From positions 1 through 33,673 of IMG/VR virus record IMGVR_UViG_3300047200_000148: a stretch of 33,673 nucleotides of DNA, one strand, 5' to 3'. How positions within the stretch are numbered: position 1 is the first letter of the stretch; each line of letters starts with the position of its first letter. The notes under the pieces are model-generated. The model made no database searches and was not told the DNA's origin. It saw only the letters and a program-made list of their open reading frames with translations. Origin of the DNA: a virus. Below are positions 1 to 7,564 of the stretch, piece after piece. The position numbers and the translations under genes were made by a program.

Positions 1-647
1 GTACCAACCTTACCTGAACCGGAGCCGTTCGTGTTAGCGTTACCACCAGCACCACCTGCACCACCACCTCTTCCATCATCAGCACCACCAGCACCACCTG
101 CGGCAGCTGGAGTAGGTGTCGAAGCACCATTTGAACCAGCACCACCAGAACCAGCACCACCACCGCCGCCACCTGGGTTTACAGTGTTAGGAGGTGACTG
201 ACCACCAGCATACTTTGTAGTACCAACTGAGTTAGCAACGTCACCACCAAGACCAGCAACAGCAGAAGCAGTAGATCTCTTACCAGCAACAGCTTTAACA
301 CCATTTGCCGTAGTTGTTGGTTCGTTGTTTGCAGAAACATTTACCCAACTGTTCGCTCCGTTTGCACCAGTCGAAGAACCAAGACCGCCAGCACCAACAA
401 CAATAAACAAGTTGGCTCCTGGAGTAACTGTTAGATTTGTAGTGATCGCATAAGCACCACCACCACCACCAACACCAGCGTTGTCGTTGTCGCCAGCACC
501 AGCTCCCCAAGCTTCTACGTTAACAGAAGTGATACCTGCTGGAACAGTCCACTGGAATGGACCAGTAGAAGCAGGTCCCCATGTATTAGAACCTCCTGCA
601 GTTGCAGGAACAGAATAGAAAAATTCACCTAGAAAAAACGAAACCAT
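1..647 (-). CDS. Glycine-rich structural/fibre protein, C-terminus cut by window edge
   Basis: An open frame starts at the ATG at 647 and runs off the left edge without a stop (215 full codons). The N-terminal 50 residues contain GPFQWTVPAGITSVNVEAWG, the typical opening of phage glycine-rich domains (a beta-sandwich followed by Gly-rich loops, as in fibre tips and adhesins). From about residue 60 there are long Gly runs (GVGGGGGAY, GGGGGGAGSGGAGS, GGGAGGAGG) with Ala, Asn and Ser. It begins 1 nt after the stop of the upstream fibre gene, with AAGGA about 11 nt before the ATG, so it is translated as the next gene of the fibre operon. Receptor-binding tip or fibre accessory is an inference from family and position. 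The missing C-terminus could carry another domain. Confidence 0.75.
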   Translation of the reverse strand, partial: MVSFFLGEFFYSVPATAGGSNTWGPASTGPFQWTVPAGITSVNVEAWGAGAGDNDNAGVGGGGGAYAITTNLTVTPGANLFIVVGAGGLGSSTGANGANSWVNVSANNEPTTTANGVKAVAGKRSTASAVAGLGGDVANSVGTTKYAGGQSPPNTVNPGGGGGGAGSGGAGSNGASTPTPAAAGGAGGADDGRGGGAGGAGGNANTNGSGSGKVG

Positions 648-648
648 A

Positions 649-2694
649 TTATCGAGAGTCCTTCATAGATTGATTGCCTCTCCAAGTAGTACCGGAGTCA
701 TCTGTCAAGAACACGAAGATGTCTGTGTTTGTTGACAAAGTTGGCGCAGTAGCACTTGGCCACTTTGGAGTATTAGCCCACGACATTGTATTTGTTCCGC
801 CATTCGCAATCTTAATCAAGCACGCATATGCGTTAGCTGGAGTAGATGTGAAATAGATGTTGCATGGCGAACCATTTGCAGTTATTGTGAAGTAGTTACC
901 AGAAGCGCAGTTGATATTGAAGTTGTTACCAGATCCCAGAGCAACAATTTTTACAGCATATGGGCTTGCAAATACTACGTTACCAGAGAACGTGTGTGTG
1001 TTTGTCCAAGCATATGTTGAAGCTTGGTTGACAGATGCAGCACCTGGAGATGCCCAATACAGAGCTGTACCATTTGTCGATAGAATCTGTGTTGCAGTTC
1101 CAACAGCACCATTCGCTAGAATAGTAACTGTGTTAGAAATGATAAGTGTTGTTGAGTTTGCTGTAATTCCTGGTCCTGCCAAGAACGTCGCAGAGTTAGC
1201 TGCAAGCGTCGCAACGTTAGATGCTAATCCTGCAGTTGTTTGGAATCCTGCTGCAGCCGTACCACCAAGGTTAGTTGCGTTGTTCGCTGTCAGAGCAGTT
1301 CCAGAGAAGATCGTCGAGTTAACTGTAGCATTGACAGTAGAGTTACCAAGAGAGATCGTATTCGATGTCTTAATGAATGTGAATCCAGCAGTACCGTTAG
1401 AAACTGCCGAATCGTTGAAAATAACCTGCGTATTCGCACCACCAAGAGATGCAGTAGACGTTGCCCAATAAGTCGCTGTACCATTCGAAGTCAGAAGCTG
1501 TCCAGCAGTTCCGTATGAACCGTTAGCCTGAATACCTACTACAACAGTAGAGTTTCCGAACAGAACGTTTCCTTGATGGAATGTTGTTCCGTTAATAGAA
1601 ACTTTATCGGCAGGAGCATTGTTACCAAATCCTACGTTTCCGTTAGCTACGTGGAATACTGCTGTACCGAATGTGAATACGTTAGATACTGATGTGTTAG
1701 CATAAGTAGCAGCATTCGCAGTAAGAACGGCTACGTTAGCAGCAAGACCAGTTGTAGTCTGATATCCAGAAGCAGCGGTACCACCTAGATTGGTAGCATT
1801 GTTTGCAGTCATCGTAGCAACGTTAGCTGCTAGTCCTGCAGTTGTCTGATATCCAGATGCAATAGTTCCACCCAAGTAAGATGCGTTATTAGCAGTTCCT
1901 GAATATACAGTAGAGTTAATCGTAGCATTTACGGTTGTATTACCAAGTGCAATCGTATTCGAAGATTTGTTGAATGTGAATCCTGCAGTTGCGTTAGAAA
2001 CCGTAGAATCATTGAAAGGAACTTGTGTGTTTGAACCTGGAGCTGTAGAACCGGCAATTGTCGACCAATATGTAGCAGTTCCGTTCGATGTTAGAAGCTG
2101 TCCAGCAGTTCCGAACGAACCGTTTGCAGCCAATCCAACAGAAATTGTTGAGTTGCCAATTAATACGTTGCCTTGGAAGAACGTCGTCCCGTTAACAGAT
2201 AACTTATCTACAGGAGCATTGTTTCCAATACCGAAGTTACCGTTTGCAACGTGATAAGCAGCAGTTCCTACTGTAAATACGTTTGCAAATGAACCGTTTG
2301 AATAGTTAGCTGTGTTTGCATCGATAGTAGCAATGTATGCAGCATTGACGAATACACCAGTTGTATTAGCAACAATACCTGTATTTGGAAGAAGCGAAAC
2401 TGTTCCAGTAACGTTGATAGGACCACCAGTCATGCCTACGCCAGTGTTGACCTGCGTCAATGTACCACCAGAAACACCAGCAACAGCTGTCCAGTATGTT
2501 GTGTTGCCATTTGTAGTTAGAATCTGACCTGCAGTTCCTAGAGATCCATTCGCGAACCAACCACCATTAGTAGAAAGATGTCCAGTCATGTAAATAGTAT
2601 TAGCGTAAATGCCAATATTATTCGTTCCCTGATACTGTATTCTAGTATTGGAAGTAGGTTCAAATGTTACTACTGATGTTTGTAATACCGACAT
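649..2694 (-). CDS. Large repetitive tail-fibre-type structural protein
   Basis: 681 residues, very rich in Asn, Thr, Ser, Gly and Ala. Two stretches of about 200 residues starting near residues 138 and 338 are copies of each other (see the repeat entry). Each has GNNAPxDKxSxNGTTFxQGNV, then a GTAGQLLTSNGTATYW module, then NTQVxFNDS..AGFTF, then GNxTVNAT, then ATNLGGTAAxGxQTT. The last 100 residues differ and end with a WP...AP.LSTNTDIFVFLTDDSGTTW segment found at the C-terminus of many phage fibre proteins. These modules are familiar from T4-like phage virion proteins, so a trimeric fibre or decoration protein is likely. AAAGGAT lies about 7 nt before the ATG. The receptor is unknown. Confidence 0.8.
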   Translation of the reverse strand: MSVLQTSVVTFEPTSNTRIQYQGTNNIGIYANTIYMTGHLSTNGGWFANGSLGTAGQILTTNGNTTYWTAVAGVSGGTLTQVNTGVGMTGGPINVTGTVSLLPNTGIVANTTGVFVNAAYIATIDANTANYSNGSFANVFTVGTAAYHVANGNFGIGNNAPVDKLSVNGTTFFQGNVLIGNSTISVGLAANGSFGTAGQLLTSNGTATYWSTIAGSTAPGSNTQVPFNDSTVSNATAGFTFNKSSNTIALGNTTVNATINSTVYSGTANNASYLGGTIASGYQTTAGLAANVATMTANNATNLGGTAASGYQTTTGLAANVAVLTANAATYANTSVSNVFTFGTAVFHVANGNVGFGNNAPADKVSINGTTFHQGNVLFGNSTVVVGIQANGSYGTAGQLLTSNGTATYWATSTASLGGANTQVIFNDSAVSNGTAGFTFIKTSNTISLGNSTVNATVNSTIFSGTALTANNATNLGGTAAAGFQTTAGLASNVATLAANSATFLAGPGITANSTTLIISNTVTILANGAVGTATQILSTNGTALYWASPGAASVNQASTYAWTNTHTFSGNVVFASPYAVKIVALGSGNNFNINCASGNYFTITANGSPCNIYFTSTPANAYACLIKIANGGTNTMSWANTPKWPSATAPTLSTNTDIFVFLTDDSGTTWRGNQSMKDSR
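1084..2283 (-). repeat. Two-copy direct duplication, about 600 bp per unit
   Basis: Within the fibre gene the coding unit beginning NVFTxGTAxxHVANG starts at 2283 and again at 1683, exactly 600 bp (200 codons) apart. The two copies align almost throughout, with one small length change near the ATYW junction and divergence at the end of copy two, so the right-hand boundary is approximate. The copies have drifted in sequence, so the duplication is old or under selection for variety. Confidence 0.7.
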
Positions 2695-2732
2695 CGGAAT
2701 CCTTTAAATCGTTTGTGAAGCAGCTATAAACA

Positions 2733-3221
2733 TCATAAGATTACCAATCGCGCACCATTTGCCACTGCGAGTGTTTTGCCTGTTGTAATAGTTATAGGAC
2801 CTGCAAGTATAGCAGAGTATCCTGTTGGAATTGTGTAGTCATTAGCAATTGTCTGATAGTTCATTGCAACAACACCAGGAAGTACTGCAGAACTGTTTAT
2901 CGAAGTATTGCCAACAGACATAGTATTGGAAGACTTATTATACGTGAATGTTGCCGATCCATTAGAAGTTCCAGAATCATTAAACTGGACTTCTGTATTA
3001 GATCCACCAGTAGAGATACTGGAGTTAGCAATAATCAAGCTTCCATTAACAACTACTGATCCATTCGCATATACAATGAACCTAGAGACGTTGTCAGTCT
3101 TTAGATGCATCAGCTTAGAATCTGCAGCAGATGCAAAGTTATTTACATTAAATCCAATACCATCATACGAATACGCTGCATTGGAATATGTTCCAGTAAT
3201 ATTTGATATCCTGATTGCCAT
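2733..3221 (-). CDS. Small fibre-family structural protein
   Basis: 162 residues. The N-terminus is MAIRISNITGTYSNAAYSYD. The middle (about residues 75-110) carries the NTEVQFNDS...FTYNKSSNTMSVGN module also present in the 681- and 304-residue neighbours. The C-terminus (IPTGYSAILAGPITITTGKT, ending ARLVIL) is a short beta-roll terminus common in phage structural proteins. The start ATG shares one base with the stop of the upstream gene (TAATG), implying translational coupling. It is probably a truncated or compact member of the fibre family that attaches to a larger partner. No enzyme motif is seen. Confidence 0.75.
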   Translation of the reverse strand: MAIRISNITGTYSNAAYSYDGIGFNVNNFASAADSKLMHLKTDNVSRFIVYANGSVVVNGSLIIANSSISTGGSNTEVQFNDSGTSNGSATFTYNKSSNTMSVGNTSINSSAVLPGVVAMNYQTIANDYTIPTGYSAILAGPITITTGKTLAVANGARLVIL

Positions 3222-3502
3222 TAATCGAATTTCACTTCTATAATGTTATCAGTATAATAGTCTTGTTCATTTGTTCCTGTGAAGTGTTCTTCCAAAGCAA
3301 TCCATCCGAATGGGAACGGAAGTCCCCAATCATCATCACATTCTAGAAACAAAGAGGAATCGATAGTAGTTGGTCCATCAGCCTTAAAGAAAGTATTCGC
3401 AGTTAGTTCCAGCTCAGAATTGCGTCCTTCGATCGCAGTCTTTGCGTCATCGATATTCTGATTGACAAGTTCGATATACTGATCTCTAGTTAATACGGTC
3501 AT
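3221..3502 (-). CDS. Small acidic protein of unknown function in fibre operon
   Basis: 93 residues, strongly acidic, with aromatic residues in the second half (ECDDDWGLPFPFGW, NEQDYYTDNIIEVKFD). The N-terminus (LTRDQYIELVNQNIDDAKTA) should be helical. I do not recognise a family. It is locked between the PAAR protein and a small fibre protein by TAATG overlaps on both sides, so its amount is probably tied to theirs. A chaperone or an adaptor for the tip complex is possible, but only by position. No transmembrane segment or signal peptide is visible. Confidence 0.7.
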   Translation of the reverse strand: MTVLTRDQYIELVNQNIDDAKTAIEGRNSELELTANTFFKADGPTTIDSSLFLECDDDWGLPFPFGWIALEEHFTGTNEQDYYTDNIIEVKFD

Positions 3503-3795
3503 TAGTCTCCATAAGCGAATACATTATCGCTTCCTGTCGATGGGTTGGTTGGACCTGTTGTGTGTCCCTCTTCTAAGTCAGGAGCACCTTCATCACCAAG
3601 CGCAACAATTACTCTCTTTCCTTCAATATAAACGTTGCGAGCACCAGTCTTTGCAATCAAATCGCCTCGAACGTGATCATCTTGATCGCCTTCTACTGCC
3701 CACAATTTGCCATTAACTTCTACTGAGCTTTGATTGATAACTACTGTAGAAGAACCGCAGAATCTTGAATCTGTTTGTCTGTGTGCTTTAGGCAT
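3502..3795 (-). CDS. PAAR-type baseplate spike-tip protein (gp5.4-like)
   Basis: 97 residues. The opening MPKAHRQTDSRFCGSSTVVI, followed by NQSSVEVNGKLWAVEGDQDDH, matches the PAAR fold of phage tips. In this family a small cone of beta-strands binds one metal ion through His and Cys and caps the central needle (T4 gp5.4, type VI secretion PAAR). Candidate ligands here are H5, C13, H41 and H78. NGKLWAV and NVYIEGKRVIV are the paired family strands, and the C-terminal GSDNVFAYGD is also typical. It lies far from the needle gene, inside the fibre block, and overlaps the next gene by one base (TAATG). Metal binding is inferred from the family. Confidence 0.85.
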   Translation of the reverse strand: MPKAHRQTDSRFCGSSTVVINQSSVEVNGKLWAVEGDQDDHVRGDLIAKTGARNVYIEGKRVIVALGDEGAPDLEEGHTTGPTNPSTGSDNVFAYGD

Positions 3796-3801
3796 TTATC
3801 C

Positions 3802-4716
3802 TCACGGTAAGTTATATCCGAGTGCAGTTGTATATGATGATCCAATAGGCGAAATCCAATAAACTGCTGAACCATTTGACGATAATACTTCACCAACAGT
3901 ACCAACATCATTATTCACAGATAGTGCTACACCATTCGCAATCGTAATTGCAGTAGCATTGATTGTCATCTTTCTGTTAGCAGACGTTGTACCATTCGCG
4001 TGGAAAATAATTTCTTTGGCGGAAGCAGTACCAATTGTTAGGTGGGAATTAGATGTGTAAATGTAACCATCTTTAGCTCCACCAATTGAAAAGGTAGCAT
4101 TTGAATATGTAGACGAATTGATACCGATATCAAGGAAATCAATTTCGTTGTTTCCTGAATCAGCTGTTAGAACGAAGTCTGAAGAAGCATTAGAACCCGT
4201 GTTCGCATTCTGTACAATTACCTGCACGAATGTGTTGGCCGTTCCTTTGAATTCGCCAACAGATGTCGTTCCGAATGCAAATCCAGATCCAACATTGACA
4301 CCTACTTTGTTTCCAACTGATAGAGTATCTGTAGTCTTGTCGTATGTTAATCCAGCATCACCACCAAATGCCGTAGAATCATTGAACTGAATCTGAGTAT
4401 TAGAACCACCTGGAGATCCGCCAGGGCCTCCAGATACTGTTGACCAGTACACTTTAGATGCACCGTCAGTAGTCAACACTTGCCCAGGAGCGGCTCCGAT
4501 AGAGCCGTTCGCTGAAATAATTCCTGAGATTGTCAGATTGACTTGATTGGCGCCAACAGTGATAAGAGTCGAGCCATTAGATGTATAGAGAATCTGATCA
4601 GGCATGTTCAACGCAAACTCACCCGCAGCAATGTACTGCGTGTTAGAAGAGTTAGTTGTATTAGGCGTACGACCGGCTGTCGATGTACGCTTTACCTGAA
4701 TAACATTATTTGCCAT
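3802..4716 (-). CDS. Fibre-type structural protein with Mtd-like N-terminal domain
   Basis: 304 residues. The N-terminus MANNVIQVKRTSTAGRTPNT, followed by AAGEFALNMPDQILYTSNGS, resembles the N-terminal domain of phage tropism and fibre proteins (Mtd_N-like), which attaches fibres to the baseplate. Then come a GQVLTTDGASKVYW module, NTQIQFNDS..GDAGLTYDK, a beta-rich middle, and a second GEVLSSNGSAVYWISPIG module at the C-terminus. The N-terminal domain is shared with the 751-residue gene at 4978-7233, so the two are paralogues or alternative fibres. AGGGA lies 8 nt before the ATG. Fibre assignment is likely; the receptor is unknown. Confidence 0.8.
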   Translation of the reverse strand: MANNVIQVKRTSTAGRTPNTTNSSNTQYIAAGEFALNMPDQILYTSNGSTLITVGANQVNLTISGIISANGSIGAAPGQVLTTDGASKVYWSTVSGGPGGSPGGSNTQIQFNDSTAFGGDAGLTYDKTTDTLSVGNKVGVNVGSGFAFGTTSVGEFKGTANTFVQVIVQNANTGSNASSDFVLTADSGNNEIDFLDIGINSSTYSNATFSIGGAKDGYIYTSNSHLTIGTASAKEIIFHANGTTSANRKMTINATAITIANGVALSVNNDVGTVGEVLSSNGSAVYWISPIGSSYTTALGYNLP

Positions 4717-4732
4717 ATGGCATCCCTATAAA

Positions 4733-4748
4733 TCTGATATCTATCAGA
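4733..4748 (-). other. Small inverted repeat between two fibre genes
   Basis: TCTGATA and TATCAGA form 7-bp arms around 2 nt in the 42-nt gap downstream of the coiled-coil gene. There is no clear U-run after it, so a terminator is doubtful. It could be an mRNA end-protecting hairpin or chance. Confidence 0.3.
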
Positions 4749-4758
4749 GGTAGAAAAG

Positions 4759-4962
4759 TTATTTAACTTTTTCAGCTTTCTTAGTAACAGCAGCTTGCAA
4801 TCTTGCAACTTCTTCTGTCAATTGATTCACTTGAGTAGTTAAACTATTTATCGTCTCTTGAGCAATTTGCAGATGAGTATTCAAAACTAATTCAGACTTC
4901 ATCAAGTCAGTGATCTTCTGCACAGACTTTTCAATGTACATGTTAATGAATTGTTGATCCAT
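4759..4962 (-). CDS. Short coiled-coil protein between fibre genes
   Basis: 67 residues, almost entirely helical. The N-terminus MDQQFINMYIEKSVQKITDL is followed by heptads (ETINSLTTQVNQLTEEVARL) and a basic tail (KKAEKVK). Small proteins with this opening occur beside fibre genes in T4-like phages; the function is unknown to me. It sits between the two genes with Mtd-like N-termini, with AAGGAT 7-8 nt before the ATG. A trimerising partner or fibre-assembly chaperone would fit. There is no cysteine and no membrane segment. Confidence 0.75.
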   Translation of the reverse strand: MDQQFINMYIEKSVQKITDLMKSELVLNTHLQIAQETINSLTTQVNQLTEEVARLQAAVTKKAEKVK

Positions 4963-4977
4963 AATATATCCTTCAAA

Positions 4978-7233
4978 TTAAAAAGTTCCTCCATCCAGTG
5001 TGCCATACGCTGGAAGGTTGTTTGTGATCTGTAGTACCTGTCCGTTTGCGACCGAACCAGGAACTGACAACTTAGACAATGCAGTGGTTGTAGATGCGTA
5101 AAGAACATCACCAACTGCATATGTATTTGTTCCCGTACCACCTGCTGTAGCTGCTAGTGGTGTTGACAGAGCCAACGAGTTAGCAGTGAATGTAGCTGAT
5201 ACTGTGGAGTTTGCAGTAATATTTATTGCAGACGAATTGACGACAAATGCTCCACCTGCTCCCCATGGAATCAAGTATGATTGTAGAGAACCGGTTGCAG
5301 TATTGGTAGACGTATCAATTGTCGTACCAGTATTTGGATTTGTGTTCGAGACAAACACACGATATACTGGATTCGAGTTAGAAGACGAAGCAGCAACACG
5401 AACGATACCAGAATACCAAGTAACTGTAGAGTTACCACCTGGCGAATAGAATCCTGTATCAACAGCATCTGCAGTAGTATTGTTTCTACCAAGCTCGATG
5501 ATGTTGTCATTAACAACCAACGTTCCAACGTCAATCGTTGTTACTGTTCCCGAAACGATTAGGTTTCCAGATACTGTAACGTCGCGAATACGCAGAAGTG
5601 CCGAAGTCGCATCTACGTTAGCAGATGTGATTGTTAGATTCGATGTGATATTCGTGTTCGTACCAGCAATTACTAGGTTACCAGAAAGTGTTCTAGAATC
5701 TGTATTCTGAACGTACGAAGCAGCAGCAGTACCACCAAGGTTGAATGCATTGTTAGCACCAGTCGAGTTAGCAACTGCAGAACCGTTAAATGCAAGAATT
5801 GTGCTGTTTGCTGTAGCGTTGACTGTAGAGTTACCTACCATCAAGCCAGTCAACGATACGTTAGCGAACGATGCTAGAGTGTTTCCAACAATCAATCCTG
5901 TCTGAGACAATACTGAGTTTGTCGTAGTATTTGACTGAATCACCAACGCTGTTGAAGTGTGCGTAGAGTTAATCGTTGAGTTACCAACCATGAACCCAGC
6001 AACCGCAACGTTAGCAAATGACGAAAGTGTATTACCTACGACCAATCCAGTTTGGAGGATTGTTGTGTTTGTAGTTGTGTTCGACTGAATTACTAGAGCA
6101 GTAGACGTGTGCGTAGAATTGATAGTTGAGTTTCCAACCATCATTCCTGTGATAGACAAGTTAGCGAACGATGCTAGAGTGTTTCCAACTACTAAACCAG
6201 TCTGCGTCAATACAGCGTTGGTTGTCGAGTTTGATTGAACAAGTAGCGTTGTCGATGTGTGTGTAGAGTTAATAGTTGAGTTACCTACAAACACGCCTGC
6301 AGTTGAAAGATTAGCAAACGAGTTAAGCGTATTACCAATTACTAAGCTGCCTGATGTTATTACGGAGTTAGTAGTTGTGTTTGCTTGAACTGTCAGCGTC
6401 GTCGACGTATATGTAGCATTGATTGTAGAGTTACCTACCATCATTCCCGCAAGAGATACGTTAGCGAACGATGCTACTGTGTTTCCAACAACTAGACCAG
6501 TTGACGATAGAGTCGAGTTAGTAGTCGTATTCGATTGAACAATTAAAGCTGTCTGAGTTGCAGTAGCATTGACAAGCGTATTACCAATTGACAAGCTGTT
6601 ATTCGAAGCAAGCAGACCAACAGAAGTCGAGTTGATTGTACCAACTGCAGCCTGTGTTGAAGTAACTGTTACAGAGCTGACAGAGTTAGCAATCGTCAAA
6701 GAAGGAGCTGCAGTCGTAGTTGTATTGCCAGATGCAATTGCACCTGTGTTTGCGATCGAAACTGAAGGAGAAGTAGTTGTGTTACCAACCCATGTGATTG
6801 CAGTTGTGTTAACTACAAGGTTAGCACCGAACGTAACTGTGTTCTGGAAGATGTGAGTGTTAGTCCAAGTGTACGTAGCAGCAACGTTAGTACCAGCAGC
6901 GGAAGCGGCACCCCAATATGTATTCGTTGTACCACCACCTGAATATAGAATCCATCCAGATGTACCAGGTATACCGTTAGCATTTAGAACTGAGACGTCT
7001 ACGTTGGCTGCAAAAACACGATCAATACCAGATGTGGAATTCGCTACTAATGCTTGGTTTGCAGTTAATGTTCCTGGGATTCTCTTACCACCAATAGGAA
7101 TAACTGCGCCACCTGCTGGATCACCGATGAATAGGTGCTGAGATACTGTTGAGTATGCCAATTCACCATTCGCCAACGATGCTGGCGTTGCAGTCCCTGT
7201 AGAACGTTTAATCTGAATTAAGTTATTAGCCAC
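4978..7233 (-). CDS. Major tail-fibre protein with five tandem 50-residue repeats
   Basis: 751 residues, GTG start at 7233 with AAGGA about 10 nt upstream. Residues 1-60 (IQIKRSTGTATPASLANGEL, then HLFIGDPAGG) form an Mtd-like attachment domain. Residues 222-471 are five tandem 50-residue repeats (TSTALVIQSNTTTN, then QTGLIVGNTLASFAN, then VGNSTIN). After these come GTAAASYVQNTDSRTLSGNL, an RIRDVTVSGNLIVSGTVTTI strand pattern, NDNIIELGRNNTTADAVDTG and an AATAGGTGTNTYAVGDVLYA segment, all recurrent in phage fibre and virion proteins, ending LDGGTF. It is the first gene after a T4-type late promoter at 7280-7287, so it probably heads the fibre transcript. A long side or tail fibre is the likely role. 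Confidence 0.85.
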   Translation of the reverse strand: MANNLIQIKRSTGTATPASLANGELAYSTVSQHLFIGDPAGGAVIPIGGKRIPGTLTANQALVANSTSGIDRVFAANVDVSVLNANGIPGTSGWILYSGGGTTNTYWGAASAAGTNVAATYTWTNTHIFQNTVTFGANLVVNTTAITWVGNTTTSPSVSIANTGAIASGNTTTTAAPSLTIANSVSSVTVTSTQAAVGTINSTSVGLLASNNSLSIGNTLVNATATQTALIVQSNTTTNSTLSSTGLVVGNTVASFANVSLAGMMVGNSTINATYTSTTLTVQANTTTNSVITSGSLVIGNTLNSFANLSTAGVFVGNSTINSTHTSTTLLVQSNSTTNAVLTQTGLVVGNTLASFANLSITGMMVGNSTINSTHTSTALVIQSNTTTNTTILQTGLVVGNTLSSFANVAVAGFMVGNSTINSTHTSTALVIQSNTTTNSVLSQTGLIVGNTLASFANVSLTGLMVGNSTVNATANSTILAFNGSAVANSTGANNAFNLGGTAAASYVQNTDSRTLSGNLVIAGTNTNITSNLTITSANVDATSALLRIRDVTVSGNLIVSGTVTTIDVGTLVVNDNIIELGRNNTTADAVDTGFYSPGGNSTVTWYSGIVRVAASSSNSNPVYRVFVSNTNPNTGTTIDTSTNTATGSLQSYLIPWGAGGAFVVNSSAINITANSTVSATFTANSLALSTPLAATAGGTGTNTYAVGDVLYASTTTALSKLSVPGSVANGQVLQITNNLPAYGTLDGGTF
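5821..6570 (-). repeat. Five tandem 150-bp coding repeats
   Basis: Five consecutive units of exactly 150 bp encode the pattern N[AS]T.T.T.L.VQSNTTTN...TGLVVGNT..SFAN....G..VGNST[IV]. Units start near 6570, 6420, 6270, 6120 and 5970. The third, fourth and fifth are closest, sharing NSTHTST. A degenerate sixth start (NATANSTILAF) begins at 5820 and then departs from the pattern. Confidence 0.85.
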
Positions 7234-7279
7234 GATCCGCTATCCTTTTTTTATTTTATTTTTGTACAGCTTGTCGCGA

Positions 7280-7287
7280 TATTTATA
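7280..7287 (-). promoter_or_regulatory. T4-type late promoter for the fibre operon
   Basis: The minus strand reads TATAAATA, the exact T4 late promoter -10 element read by the phage sigma factor gp55. It lies in the 58-nt gap before the 751-residue fibre gene. A start about 6 nt downstream would give a leader of about 40 nt with an A-rich stretch and an AAGGA ribosome site. By eye it is the only exact match on this strand apart from the divergent junction near 26460. Confidence 0.7.
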
Positions 7288-7291
7288 TCAA

Positions 7292-7564
7292 TTAAAAACT
7301 TCCTGCATCTATTGGATTCAAGATGTTGTTTGCTGAAAGATGTTCTACAGTATAGTTTTCTGTACTTGGATGATAAACAAGAGGATCTCCGTCTACACCA
7401 CCTGCAACAACTACGTCTGCCATACTTCCGAGCTTATTTACTACAGAAGATGAAGTAACTGTAAGTGGAGTTGCTAGAGAAAGAGATCCATTTGCATTGC
7501 GAATAGTTGCTACAACTGCCGCAGTTGGACGTCTTACTTTACCAATTGTTATGTTTATTGCCAT
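7292..7564 (-). CDS. Small virion protein, fibre cluster
   Basis: 90 residues. It opens MAINITIGKVRRPTAAVVAT, has a Ser/Val/Thr-rich middle, then GDPLVYHPSTENYTVEHLSA, and ends NPIDAGSF. The C-terminal PxDxGSF resembles the LDGGTF end of the 751-residue fibre, a terminus seen in many virion proteins of T4-like phages. Its start lies inside the upstream gene (10-nt overlap), which supports translational coupling. Function is unknown; a small baseplate or fibre accessory is the best guess. It is the last gene before the fibre late promoter. Confidence 0.7.
   Translation of the reverse strand: MAINITIGKVRRPTAAVVATIRNANGSLSLATPLTVTSSSVVNKLGSMADVVVAGGVDGDPLVYHPSTENYTVEHLSANNILNPIDAGSF

Noticed and set aside
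911-1471. A 186-residue plus-strand open frame opposite the fibre gene
   Set aside because: It is the reverse strand of a low-complexity Asn/Thr-rich gene, which rarely produces stops; the product has repeated Val/Pro/Ala runs, no ribosome site and no family. The same holds for plus-strand frames at 1967-2254, 5186-5449 and 6569-6856.
4733-4748. Terminator inside the fibre operon
   Set aside because: The 7-bp stem has a 2-nt centre and no U-run; it is listed only as an inverted repeat.
5821-6570. CRISPR array or other regulatory repeat
   Set aside because: The repeats are in-frame coding units of 150 bp with no spacers and no cas genes nearby.
3802-7233. Diversity-generating retroelement, because two genes have Mtd-like N-termini
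   Set aside because: I found no reverse transcriptase, no template/variable repeat pair with adenine-biased changes, and no C-type lectin variable domain. Only the attachment domain is shared with Mtd.
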